From positions 1-58,036 of the forward strand of contig JAAYFK010000067.1 in assembly GCA_012728275.1 (NCBI GenBank): DNA of 58,036 nucleotides, read 5' to 3'. The position numbers and the translations under genes are program-made. Of this stretch, positions 45,493 to 53,923 are shown piece by piece. Within the stretch, counting starts at the first letter, position 1; the number at the start of each line of letters is the position of its first letter. This DNA comes from Clostridiaceae bacterium (GTDB taxonomy: Bacteria; Bacillota; Clostridia; Saccharofermentanales; Saccharofermentanaceae). Under the pieces are notes generated by a model that was not told the origin of the DNA, did no database searches, and worked only from the letters and a program-made list of their open reading frames with translations.

Positions 45493-45879
45493 CTAAATAA
45501 AGTCCCTGTACGGACCGTCATAGTATGTACGACTAAAAGCTAGTAGTGGAAAGAAAATTCCAGGAAGAAGAAGTAAACCCCAATAAAAGCTTCCACTCGC
45601 TCCAAAAGCTTCTTGTAAGCAATAAAGCATTTTTACGTAAACTATCCAACTAATGATTGGCAAGAATAAAAGAAAACAACTAAATCCCTCACCAGTTGCT
45701 ATTTCAAATAAATAATAATTATTTACTATTGGAATGAGGGAAACCCAACCTGGAAGCCCTGCTTTTACAAAAATAACCCACATAGATGCTTGCGTTGCTA
45801 TTGTTGTAATAAACGTCAGAATTACGATAATCCCACGCGGAACATCGCCTAAAGTCATAAAAAAGCTCAAAATACCCAT
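45493..45879 (-). CDS. DUF5684-family small membrane protein, copy B
   Basis: 128 residues. Shares the signature with copy A (MWVIFVKAGLPGWVSLIPIVNNYYLFEI) and the four-segment layout, but other parts have diverged. It starts after GGGGAGG. It is divergent from the ABC transporter; copy A follows about 120 bases downstream. Function unknown. Confidence 0.75.
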   Translation of the reverse strand: MGILSFFMTLGDVPRGIIVILTFITTIATQASMWVIFVKAGLPGWVSLIPIVNNYYLFEIATGEGFSCFLLFLPIISWIVYVKMLYCLQEAFGASGSFYWGLLLLPGIFFPLLAFSRTYYDGPYRDFI

Positions 45880-46018
45880 AACATATCCTCCCCATTATAT
45901 AAATACTTATTCCGCCATCGATGATATCTTTTCATTGAAAATATGTCAATATACATATATTCTTATGCAAAAAATGTATATAATATTTATTAGTTTTTGA
46001 ACTTATGGAGGCAAATAG

Positions 46019-46747
46019 ATGCTAAGCATTAATAATTTAACAAAGACATATCGTGGCAGTTCTAAGGGAGTTCATGAAGTCAGTTTAGAAATAGAATCAG
46101 GCGATATTTACGGTTTTATTGGTCCAAATGGCGCTGGCAAAACTACTACAATAAAATGTGTTGTTGGAATTCTATCTTTCCAAGAAGGATCCATAACAAT
46201 TGACGGAGTATCTATTATAGACAATCCTATTGAGTGCAAGAAAAAGTTTGCTTATATTCCAGATAACCCTGACATATACGACTATTTAACTGGAATTCAG
46301 TATCTGAATTTCATTGCAGATGTTTTTGAGGTATCTGCACAAGATAGAGAAGAGAAAATTAAGAAATATGCTAGGGCTTTTGAGATAGAAGAGTCACTTG
46401 GAGATTTAGTATCAAGTTATTCGCATGGTATGAAGCAGAAGCTAGCTATCATCTCTGCTATGATTCACGAGCCCAAGCTTTTGATTCTTGATGAGCCTTT
46501 TGTAGGGTTGGATCCTCAAGCGTCAGTAGTTTTTAAGGATTTTATGCGCGAGATGTGTAGTAAGGGCGGAGCAGTTTTCTTCTCAACTCATGTTCTTGAT
46601 GTAGCAGAGAGGCTTTGCACGAGAGTTGCAATAATAAAAGATGGAAGAATTATTACTTCTGGAAAGATGGAAGATATTGTGACTAATGGTAATACGCTTG
46701 AGTCGATTTTCCTTGAGGTGGCTGGTGATGATAAAGCAAATATCTAG
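46019..46747 (+). CDS. ABC transporter ATP-binding protein
   Basis: 242 residues. Walker A GPNGAGKTTT, signature SYSHGMKQK, Walker B LLILDEPFVGLDP and the H-loop FFSTHVLD. It belongs to the ABC-2 exporter group. Together with the permease that overlaps its end it should form an exporter; the substrate is unknown. A TATAAT lies at 45979-45984 and TATGGAGG precedes the start. Confidence 0.93.
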   Translation: MLSINNLTKTYRGSSKGVHEVSLEIESGDIYGFIGPNGAGKTTTIKCVVGILSFQEGSITIDGVSIIDNPIECKKKFAYIPDNPDIYDYLTGIQYLNFIADVFEVSAQDREEKIKKYARAFEIEESLGDLVSSYSHGMKQKLAIISAMIHEPKLLILDEPFVGLDPQASVVFKDFMREMCSKGGAVFFSTHVLDVAERLCTRVAIIKDGRIITSGKMEDIVTNGNTLESIFLEVAGDDKANI

Positions 46748-48335
46748 ACTACTAGGCCTTCAACTTAAGAACTTCATGAACATAAATGTCTATGCTAATT
46801 CTAAGGACATTAAGAAGAAAAAAGAAACAAAGGGAAGGATATGGGTATATGGTATTCTTATCTTTATTCTTTGGAGTTATGAGATTGCAATCTGCGTTGG
46901 ATTAAGCTCGTTTGGAATGGGGGAACTTATTCCGCCAATGATTGTACTGATTGCAACATGTTTAATTTTTTTATTGACTATGATTCAAGCAGGGGGAACG
47001 ATTTTCGAGACGAAATCGATGGACAATTTACTTGCCATGCCTTTTGGAAGTGCGGCTATAGTAATAAGTAGATATCTTCGAATGTATATTGAGGAAGTAT
47101 GCATTTCGTTTGCAACTATCTTGCCTGCAATTGTAATTCAAGCTGTAATGGAGAGAGGCATTGGAATAGGTTTCTATTTGTTTTATCTTCTCGCTATAGT
47201 AATTACTCCACTTTTTCCAATCTCAATAGCTACAATTGTTGGCGCAATTATTACAGGAATCACTTCTCGCTTGAGACACAAGGGTTTGGTTTATGGAGTA
47301 TTCTCAGTTCTATCAATTGCTGGGATACTGCTGCTTAGTGGTAGTAGTCCCGAGGGCATAGAATCACTAGCCATTATGAAACCGGATGCTATTAAGAATC
47401 TTGTTCTTGATTCAATTCAGTCAACTTATCCTCCTGCTATATGGATGGGTAATGCTATTAATGGAGTACAAGGATCTTTGAAAGATTGTTTGCTTTTTGT
47501 TGTATTATCACTTTTTTCCTTTGTTGTCATGGCAGTTTTGGTATCTATATTCTTTAAGCCAATAATTAGGGCTGTAGCCGGAACTTCAGCAAGACATAAT
47601 TATCGAATTACTAGCCTTTCGAGCGCTCCACTTAAGAATACTTTGTTGACTAGAGAATTCAGGAGGTATATTTCTTCGGGAATCTATATTGCTAATACGC
47701 TTTGCGGTCCGATTATGGCCTTGGTTTTCTCCATTGCTTTGAGTGTTATTTACAACCAAGATGATTTTGTTGCTAAGGTTGGAATAGGACGTGACGTAGT
47801 AGATAGGATATATCCTGTATTCATAGCTCTCATTATTTGCATGATGACGACAACTTGTTCTTCTATCTCTATGGAAGGTAAGAATTGGTGGCAACTAGAG
47901 TCTTTACCTGTTAAAGCAGAAGACTTGTACTACGCGAAAATAAAATTAAACTTTATCGCCTTTGTTCCATTTGTTTTTATTTCTCAAATCATAATGCTTA
48001 TTACGGTAAGGCCAAGTATCGCTCTTGGACTTTTGTATTTGATAGTTCCATATGCTTATTTGTTTTTTGCTGCCGTATGGGGCTTGTTCATAAACATTAA
48101 GTTTCCTATGTTCGATTGGGAAAATGATGCTCAAGTAGTTAAACAGAGTACGGCGGTTCTTCTTGGTGGACTCGGTGGAATGGGAATAGCAGGAATTGCA
48201 TCTATACCATATTTTGTTTTCTCTGGTGTAATAGGCGAATTAATTGGACTTGTAACTTCTGCTGTTTTTGTTGTTGTAGGACTGTTACTGTTTAATCGTG
48301 TTAAGAAGTATGAACTAATAAACATTTCAAATTGA
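46728..48335 (+). CDS. ABC-2-type transporter permease
   Basis: 535 residues from the ATG at 46728 (TTGAGGTGG upstream; the frame is open further back inside the ATPase gene). About twelve to fourteen hydrophobic segments, consistent with a fused or double-length ABC-2 permease. Basic N-terminal region with KKKKETKG. It overlaps the ATPase gene by 20 bases, so the pair is coupled. Similar long permeases occur in clostridial exporters of unknown substrate. Confidence 0.85.
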   Translation: MIKQISRLLGLQLKNFMNINVYANSKDIKKKKETKGRIWVYGILIFILWSYEIAICVGLSSFGMGELIPPMIVLIATCLIFLLTMIQAGGTIFETKSMDNLLAMPFGSAAIVISRYLRMYIEEVCISFATILPAIVIQAVMERGIGIGFYLFYLLAIVITPLFPISIATIVGAIITGITSRLRHKGLVYGVFSVLSIAGILLLSGSSPEGIESLAIMKPDAIKNLVLDSIQSTYPPAIWMGNAINGVQGSLKDCLLFVVLSLFSFVVMAVLVSIFFKPIIRAVAGTSARHNYRITSLSSAPLKNTLLTREFRRYISSGIYIANTLCGPIMALVFSIALSVIYNQDDFVAKVGIGRDVVDRIYPVFIALIICMMTTTCSSISMEGKNWWQLESLPVKAEDLYYAKIKLNFIAFVPFVFISQIIMLITVRPSIALGLLYLIVPYAYLFFAAVWGLFINIKFPMFDWENDAQVVKQSTAVLLGGLGGMGIAGIASIPYFVFSGVIGELIGLVTSAVFVVVGLLLFNRVKKYELINISN

Positions 48336-48371
48336 CAAGAATCTATACAGAATTCTGATTCTCTTATTTGC

Positions 48372-48377
48372 TATAAT
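48372..48377 (+). promoter_or_regulatory. -10 box before the ACT gene
   Basis: TATAAT within TTTGCTATAATAGAATC, 33 bases before the ATG. No matching -35 at 17 bases. Confidence 0.5.
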
Positions 48378-48409
48378 AGAATCAATAAATAGTTTGGAGG
48401 TAATTTCAT

Positions 48410-48838
48410 ATGGTAAAGCAAATCAATGTCTTCCTTGAGAATCAATTTGGTCGTTTGGCTGAGGTGACTGAGAACTTGAGACGTAATAATATTGATATTA
48501 GAGCCTTATATATTGCCGATACAACTGACTATGGAATTCTACGAATGATTCTAGATAAGCCTGATGAGGCGATGAAACTTTTGACAGATGCGGGATTTAC
48601 TGTAAGTGCAACTTCAGTAATTGCTATTGCTATTCCAGATGTTCCAGGTACTTTAGATACATCGTTAGCGCTACTAACGACTAACAATATTTCTCTTGAG
48701 TATCTGTATGCCTTTGTTGGCAGATCAAGTACAGATGCTGTCGTTGTTATTAGAGTTGATGATTCGGCGCAGACAGTGAAGTTATTTGAAGAGAATAATA
48801 TCAAGGTTCTATCATCTTCGGAGGTATACGGAATCTAA
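48410..48838 (+). CDS. Tandem ACT-domain protein
   Basis: 142 residues with two ACT domains (about 3-68 and 70-140). The second has IPDVPGTLDTSLALLTTNNISLEYLYAF. Such free-standing ACT proteins bind amino acids and often sit beside aryl-CoA ligases; here the partner is a methionine-gamma-lyase-family enzyme whose ATG overlaps the stop (TAATG). A strong TTTGGAGG precedes the start. Ligand unknown. Confidence 0.88.
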   Translation: MVKQINVFLENQFGRLAEVTENLRRNNIDIRALYIADTTDYGILRMILDKPDEAMKLLTDAGFTVSATSVIAIAIPDVPGTLDTSLALLTTNNISLEYLYAFVGRSSTDAVVVIRVDDSAQTVKLFEENNIKVLSSSEVYGI

Positions 48839-50112
48839 TGACTAATCCTTATAGTAGATTTGGTGTAAGCGACGAAGCTAACGAGTTAGGGCTTGTTGCG
48901 ATGGAGCAAGTTGCTACTGTTTTCGCGAAAATAGATGAAGTACGTGAATACAATCAATTGAGAGTACTTGATGCTTTTCGAGAATGCAGATTCTCGGATG
49001 TTCACCTTGGATCGACGACTGGTTATGGTTATGATGACATTGGTCGAGAGAAGATTGAAGAGATTTTTGCGAGGATTTTTGGTGGGCAAGCGGCTTATGT
49101 TCGCATGCAAATTAGTTCAGGGACACAAGCCATTTCGTCCATGCTTTATGGATTGCTAAGACCTGGAGATGAGTTGTTGTCTGTTACGGGGAAACCATAT
49201 GATACCTTGGCTATGACCGTTGGAATTATGAAGGAAGATGGTTTTGATGGATCGCTTTTGGATTTCGGTGTTAAGTACAGCCAGCTTGAGCTTTTGCCTG
49301 ATGGTTCGCCTGATTTAATTAAGATTGATGACGCCATAAGTAGTTCTACTAGAGTTGTATTTATTCAGAAGTCTAGAGGATACACCGGTAGAAGGGCATT
49401 ACTTGGCGATGATATTAGCGCAATTGTAAAGGTTGTTAAAGATAAAGCTAAGAAGCTTGGCAAAAATGAGAATGATATTATCGTAGCTGTTGATAATTGC
49501 TATGGTGAGTTTGTAGAGAAGAAGGAACCCTGCGAGCTTGGAGCGGATATTTGTGCGGGATCTTTGATTAAGAATCCTGGTGGTGGAATATGTACAACAG
49601 GCGGTTATATTGTGGGTCGTAAGGACCTAGTTGAGAAGGTAGCTCAGAGAATAACAGCTCCTGGATTAGGCAGCCATGTTGGACCTTCGCTTGGGATGAA
49701 TAGGGTAATAGCTCAAGGTATATTTTTGGCGCCGAAGACGGTATCAGAATGTTTGAAAAGTGCGATATTTGCCTCGAAGGTGTTTGAGCTTTCTGGTCTA
49801 GAAACGTCACCTAAGGCTGACGAGCTCCGCGGAGATATTGTACAGACGATTACTTTTGAAGACTCCAAGAAGCTAGTTGATTTTTGCTCTAAGATTCAAG
49901 CTTGTTCGCCTGTTGATTCGTTTGTCTCACCAGAACCGTGGGATATGCCGGGTTATGAAGACCAAGTAGTTATGGCTGCAGGTGCTTTCGTTCAAGGAGC
50001 TACGACTGAACTTTCTTGTGATGGTCCTATTAAGCCTCCGTATATCGCGTATATGCAGGGTGGCTTGGTTTGGGAACAAGGTAAGTTAGCTACAATGTTG
50101 GCATTGTCTTAA
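48838..50112 (+). CDS. Methionine gamma-lyase-family PLP enzyme (YnbB type)
   Basis: 424 residues. Matches the family once called aluminium-resistance protein (GSTTGYGYDDIGREKIEEIFA, QISSGTQAISSMLYGLLRPGDE). The PLP lysine lies in AGSLIKNPGGGI. It probably cleaves or rearranges sulfur amino acids, but the physiological reaction of this branch is not settled. It is coupled to the ACT gene, which may sense the substrate or product. Confidence 0.88.
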   Translation: MTNPYSRFGVSDEANELGLVAMEQVATVFAKIDEVREYNQLRVLDAFRECRFSDVHLGSTTGYGYDDIGREKIEEIFARIFGGQAAYVRMQISSGTQAISSMLYGLLRPGDELLSVTGKPYDTLAMTVGIMKEDGFDGSLLDFGVKYSQLELLPDGSPDLIKIDDAISSSTRVVFIQKSRGYTGRRALLGDDISAIVKVVKDKAKKLGKNENDIIVAVDNCYGEFVEKKEPCELGADICAGSLIKNPGGGICTTGGYIVGRKDLVEKVAQRITAPGLGSHVGPSLGMNRVIAQGIFLAPKTVSECLKSAIFASKVFELSGLETSPKADELRGDIVQTITFEDSKKLVDFCSKIQACSPVDSFVSPEPWDMPGYEDQVVMAAGAFVQGATTELSCDGPIKPPYIAYMQGGLVWEQGKLATMLALS

Positions 50113-50142
50113 TAGTGTATTTGTTGAGTGAGGAGATTCAAA

Positions 50143-51552
50143 ATGGCTTTTGGTAAAAAGAAGCAAAAGAATAATAATAAAAATCTGAATAAAGATAAGA
50201 TTAATGATGTTAATATGCAATCTCCCAAAGAGACGATAGGCTTTGCTGATTCAAAATCTTCGGTTAAGAAGAAGACTATAGCAGGAAAGAAGTCACTACG
50301 AAATAGTGTTTTTGCTGGGTTATTGGTAGTTGGAGCCCTCTTAGTATTGGCATTTGTAGTTCATCATTTATATGATTATATTGCTGCTAAACCAGAGTTC
50401 TCATTTATTACGACTGGAACGGTTCAACATACGATAGGTGCAAAGGCGCTAATTGTAAGAGATGAAGTTTTAGTAGGTAGTGATAGCCAAGGAGATTTAG
50501 TTACAAGGTCTACTGAGGGAAGTAGGGTCGCAACTGGACAGACGTTAGCGATGGTAGTACCAGAGAACATGGCTTCTGTAGCTCTTGATTTACGTAATAC
50601 ACAATCTCAAATATCGGATATTCAACAAGAATTGATTGCTTCTGGTCTTGGTGCTGAGGCAAAGATTATTTTCGATGATGTAGATGAACAAATAGAGCCA
50701 ATTATTGACAGAATTCGATTAGACGCTATGTCAGGAAATATTAGTGACATGTCTTCATATGAGTCTTCGATATCGGTTTTGACTGATACGAGAGAGACGC
50801 TACTCTCCGAGCTTGAATTTAATGATGAAAGAATTAATGTTCTTCGTAACGATGAGACCGTATATGAGAATCAGCTTGCGAGTAGTTCTTCTATGGTATA
50901 TGCACCGAATCCTGGAATAGTATCATTCAAGATAGATGGGTTAGAATCGGTGTTAACGTTTGATACGCTTATTAATGGAAGTAGCGATGTAATTAGCGAT
51001 TATATTGATACTTCAACAGGAATAATTACTTCTGATCTATATATTGATGAAGATGAGAGTGCAGCTAGAATTAGCCAGAATGAGATGCAATATATTGCGG
51101 TTATTCTTGATGATAAGACAGTGAGCCTTAATGATTTTGCAGTTGATTCGGTTCATACTATTAATGTTGATTCCGAGGGTGTATGTATTGAGCATTGTGT
51201 CGTTGAACGCTCTGAAGCTTGCGATGAAGGCATTCTCATAATTTTCTCAACTACTAGACAGGTAGAGAGCCTAATTGATTTAAGGACAGTTGATATAGAG
51301 ATAGTAATAACAGAATCCACTGGTTTATGTGCAAGCACTATAAGCTTAGTTAATCCAGATTATGAAAGAGGAATTGCAACGATATATGTTAATCGAAATG
51401 GCTTTTGTGAGGAAATGAGCGTAATTATCGTTGACTACGATAGAGAGTTCGCTATTATTGAGCCTATGGGAGATTCTAGTGAGCCAAATCGACAAACTGT
51501 AATTATCACTAATCCTTCCTCGGTAAGTCCTGGAGAGAAGGTTGAGAATTGA
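50143..51552 (+). CDS. HlyD-like membrane-fusion-type protein
   Basis: 469 residues from the ATG at 50143 (GAGGAG upstream). A polar Lys/Asn N-terminus, one membrane helix (about 60-82), then an outside part with a barrel-sandwich-like segment (ALIVRDEVLVGSD ... GSRVATGQTLAMV) interrupted by a helical hairpin (about 145-250). It resembles the HlyD-family proteins found before yggS-sepF in Clostridia. No transporter partner is adjacent. It overlaps yggS by one base. Confidence 0.75.
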   Translation: MAFGKKKQKNNNKNLNKDKINDVNMQSPKETIGFADSKSSVKKKTIAGKKSLRNSVFAGLLVVGALLVLAFVVHHLYDYIAAKPEFSFITTGTVQHTIGAKALIVRDEVLVGSDSQGDLVTRSTEGSRVATGQTLAMVVPENMASVALDLRNTQSQISDIQQELIASGLGAEAKIIFDDVDEQIEPIIDRIRLDAMSGNISDMSSYESSISVLTDTRETLLSELEFNDERINVLRNDETVYENQLASSSSMVYAPNPGIVSFKIDGLESVLTFDTLINGSSDVISDYIDTSTGIITSDLYIDEDESAARISQNEMQYIAVILDDKTVSLNDFAVDSVHTINVDSEGVCIEHCVVERSEACDEGILIIFSTTRQVESLIDLRTVDIEIVITESTGLCASTISLVNPDYERGIATIYVNRNGFCEEMSVIIVDYDREFAIIEPMGDSSEPNRQTVIITNPSSVSPGEKVEN

Positions 51553-52307
51553 TGAGTAACGTAGAGCTTATTGGAAGCGAGTTTAATGAAGATATAGTTC
51601 GTGGCTTTGAACAAAGAATAGCTGAAGTAAAAGGCAGTATAGCTAATTCATGTAAGAAGGCTGGACGTGACGTCGGTTGTATCACTCTAATAGGTGTATC
51701 AAAGGTTTTTCCTGTGTCGTATGCTAAGGCCGCTTATTTGGCGGGTTTACGCGATTTTGGTGAGAACCGTGTGCAAGAACTTGTTTCTAAGATAGAAGAG
51801 CTAAATAAGTGTGATATGAGGCCTAACTGGCATTTAATTGGGTCTCTTCAGAAAAACAAGGTTAAATATATAGTCGGCAAGACGCACTTGATTCATTCCG
51901 TAGATACAGTGGATCTTGCTAGAGAGATATCTAGGAAGTCTGTAGCTAATGGCGTGGTAACGAGTATTCTCCTTGAGGCGAACATTTCCGGTGAGGAAAG
52001 TAAGCATGGTTTTCGCGAAAATGAATTGAACGCGGCAATAGATGATATATGTACGCTTGATGGGCTGAAGCTAAAGGGTTTGATGACTATGGCGCCTATT
52101 CAAAGTATTCACGGTGATGCAAGGCCGGTGTTCTCGAGAACAAAGAAAGTTTTCGACTCCTTGAAGGGATATGTTAAGGCTCCAAATGAATGGGATACAC
52201 TCTCAATGGGAATGAGTCAGGATTATGATATTGCAATTGAAGAGGGCAGTACCATAGTGAGGATTGGAACTTCGATTTTTGGAGATAGAAGTAAATTGCC
52301 TCAGTAA
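51552..52307 (+). CDS. PLP homeostasis protein YggS/YlmE
   Basis: 251 residues. ITLIGVSKVFP carries the PLP lysine; DFGENRVQELVSKIEEL, NWHLIGSLQKNKVKYIV and LSMGMSQDYDIAIEEGSTIVRIGTSIFG are signatures of the family. It buffers pyridoxal phosphate. The ATG overlaps the previous stop (TGATG), with GGAGAAGG upstream. In Bacillota it stands with sepF in the division cluster, as here. Confidence 0.95.
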   Translation: MSNVELIGSEFNEDIVRGFEQRIAEVKGSIANSCKKAGRDVGCITLIGVSKVFPVSYAKAAYLAGLRDFGENRVQELVSKIEELNKCDMRPNWHLIGSLQKNKVKYIVGKTHLIHSVDTVDLAREISRKSVANGVVTSILLEANISGEESKHGFRENELNAAIDDICTLDGLKLKGLMTMAPIQSIHGDARPVFSRTKKVFDSLKGYVKAPNEWDTLSMGMSQDYDIAIEEGSTIVRIGTSIFGDRSKLPQ

Positions 52308-52454
52308 TCTCTGAATGTAACAAATATTACAGCGCGTGTAACATAATTATGGTTTCGTTACGAATGGCCGTTTGCTCTTGTGCACGTGTAAAAGAATTTG
52401 TAGAATTTAGCCATAAAGAAAAACCCCTGTGGCCGGGGATAATAGGAGGACGTT

Positions 52455-52940
52455 ATGGCAAATTTTGTAAATAAGTTCAAAGAGTTTATGTTTGGCGGAG
52501 AATACTATGATCAGGAGCCAGTTGGTGAGGAGTCTTGGGCAGATCAACCTATTGAGGATGCATATCGTGAGCCAATGGCACAGCATGCTGAGTATGAGCC
52601 AGAGACATTCGTTGAGCAGCCAGTAGCACCTGTTGTTACTTCTCCTATTTATCAGCAGCCAGCTTCAACAGTTATCATGTTGAGCCCATTTGACATTAAG
52701 TCAAGCCAGAATGTTGCTGATCACATCCGTGAGGGACACATAGTAATTTGCAACCTTACAGCTGCTTCAAACAATCAAAGAGTAGTTGACTACATTAGTG
52801 GTGCTGTTTATGCATTTAGTGGAAGAATTGAGCCAACTGCAGTTAAGACAACATTCGTTTGCACACCTAAGAACGTAAACCTTATAGTTGATGGTGAAGC
52901 TACAAGTTCAGAGTCAGGAACGAAGGTTTCTGCTCTATAA
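52455..52940 (+). CDS. sepF: Cell-division protein SepF
   Basis: 161 residues. The N-terminal amphipathic helix MANFVNKFKEFMFGG binds membrane. A Glu/Pro/Gln-rich linker follows, and then the SepF core (IMLSPFDIKSSQNVADHIREGHIVICNL, RVVDYISGAVYAFSGRIEP). It tethers FtsZ to the membrane. AATAGGAGG precedes the ATG; a short CCCC/GGGG hairpin (52424-52438) lies just before it. Confidence 0.95.
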   Translation: MANFVNKFKEFMFGGEYYDQEPVGEESWADQPIEDAYREPMAQHAEYEPETFVEQPVAPVVTSPIYQQPASTVIMLSPFDIKSSQNVADHIREGHIVICNLTAASNNQRVVDYISGAVYAFSGRIEPTAVKTTFVCTPKNVNLIVDGEATSSESGTKVSAL

Positions 52941-52977
52941 GATTAGGGATCAATTTCTTAATGATAAACCGACATAG

Positions 52978-53004
52978 GCCGCTCTTTTGAGCGGCTTTTT
53001 ATTT
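52978..53004 (+). terminator. Terminator after sepF
   Basis: The stem GCCGCTC/GAGCGGC with loop TTTT is followed by TTTTTATTT. Confidence 0.9.
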
Positions 53005-53076
53005 AACACAAAAACTCGAAAAGCCTAGAATTATTGTGTTTTCGATTTCTGGTTCAATATAATAAAATTTCTGTGA

Positions 53077-53106
53077 TTGACGATTATGTGTAGTTGTGGT
53101 TATATT
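53077..53106 (+). promoter_or_regulatory. Promoter of a candidate small RNA
   Basis: TTGACG (53077-53082), an 18-base spacer and TATATT (53101-53106). The expected start near 53112-53114 coincides with the first base of the folded element. This is the only strong promoter in the gap 52941-53299. Confidence 0.6.
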
Positions 53107-53111
53107 CATGT

Positions 53112-53203
53112 GTAATCAATTAATCTTTGAGTAAGTGGCAGTAATTACAAGAACGCTAAGACGGGACCGAGCTACGCTACCAGAGGTTTTTTGATTACTT
53201 TTT
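53112..53203 (+). ncRNA. Candidate structured small RNA, unidentified
   Basis: A 92-base element whose ends pair: GTAATCAA (53112-53119) with TTGATTAC (53191-53198). A TT/TT internal loop is followed by AATCTTTG (53122-53129) with CAGAGGTT (53181-53188), then GTA with TAC and GTGGC (53135-53139) with GCTAC (53171-53175). A 31-base apical region contains CGCTAAGACGGGACCGA. Five T residues follow the last stem, so the element carries its own terminator. It does not match tRNA, SRP RNA, 6S RNA or a riboswitch I know. The next gene has its own extended -10 further down, so it is more likely a free RNA than a leader. Confidence 0.55.
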
Positions 53204-53251
53204 GTTTTACCCAACACATTTGATACGGTACAACAATTATTGATTAATAAG

Positions 53252-53260
53252 TGGTAAAAT
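53252..53260 (+). promoter_or_regulatory. Extended -10 promoter of the DUF47-like gene
   Basis: TGGTAAAAT (TG-N-TAAAAT) lies 40 bases before the ATG; no clear -35. Confidence 0.45.
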
Positions 53261-53299
53261 AAGTTACTGCTTGTTAATTTTTGTAACGAGGTGTGTGCT

Positions 53300-53917
53300 A
53301 TGCATAGTGATAATAGAGATTATATCTTTAAAGAACTAGTTGCGAATGCCGAGGCAATCTTGAATGGTTGCATAACCATTTCTGAACTAATTGACAACTT
53401 AGATGATAAGGAACAGATTTCGAAGAGAGTCAAGGTTTTGAGTACTGACTCGAATGAGAGAGTAATGTGCATATCCTTCTATTTTCGTGATTATTGCATT
53501 TTTGGGGATAGAGAAGGAGATTTTCTTTACGATTTAGGGAAGGCGATAGACAAGTGCATTAATACGCTTTATGAGTTAACCTCGGCTTTTGTGAGATATG
53601 ACATAAAAGAACTGCGTGATGATGTTTCTTCAGGATTATCAGGACTAAAGAATGTTGCTCAGTTGTTATTAGATGTTGTCCTTGCTTTTCGCGAGATGGA
53701 CAAAATAAAGACACCCTATAAGAGTGTCAATGATATAAAACATTATCGCAATGAGAGCTATAATTCGTACGACTCGAGCATTAAGAAACTGTTTACTTCA
53801 AGCAAGTCTCCCATAGAGGTATTAGCATGGCAGGCAATATATTTCGACATTAAGGCGACTTATGATGCCTTTGCAGATACGGCTGATTTGTGCGAGTTCA
53901 ATTTGATCAGTCAGTAA
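53300..53917 (+). CDS. DUF47/PhoU-like helical protein
   Basis: 205 residues, nearly all helical. The segment GDREGDFLYDLGKAIDKCINTLYEL resembles the DRED-x-L-x(3)-D pattern of DUF47 proteins, and the C-terminal helix WQAIYFDIKATYDAFADTADL resembles their final E-x-x-AD helix. DUF47 proteins usually accompany Pit phosphate transporters; none is present here. The ATG at 53300 is preferred because GAGGTG is 6 bases upstream; a GTG at 53291 overlaps that site. It is convergent with the glycosyltransferase, 6 bases apart. Confidence 0.55.
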   Translation: MHSDNRDYIFKELVANAEAILNGCITISELIDNLDDKEQISKRVKVLSTDSNERVMCISFYFRDYCIFGDREGDFLYDLGKAIDKCINTLYELTSAFVRYDIKELRDDVSSGLSGLKNVAQLLLDVVLAFREMDKIKTPYKSVNDIKHYRNESYNSYDSSIKKLFTSSKSPIEVLAWQAIYFDIKATYDAFADTADLCEFNLISQ

Positions 53918-53923
53918 TTACTT

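Noticed and set aside
48332..48337. TTGACA as -35 of the ACT gene promoter
   Set aside because: It lies 34 bases before the TATAAT, twice the workable spacing.
52424..52438. CCCC-N7-GGGG hairpin before sepF as a riboswitch
   Set aside because: Only four base pairs and no conserved riboswitch core; probably incidental or a minor translation effect.
53155..53175. T-box-like sequence (AAGACGGGACCGAG resembles the T-box antiterminator core)
   Set aside because: The TGGN bulge is absent, there is no specifier stem-loop, the element is under 100 bases and no tRNA synthetase or amino-acid gene follows.
53135..53190. tRNA-like stretch on the minus strand (GGTAGCGTAGCTCGGT)
   Set aside because: No T arm, no acceptor stem and no anticodon arm can be formed.
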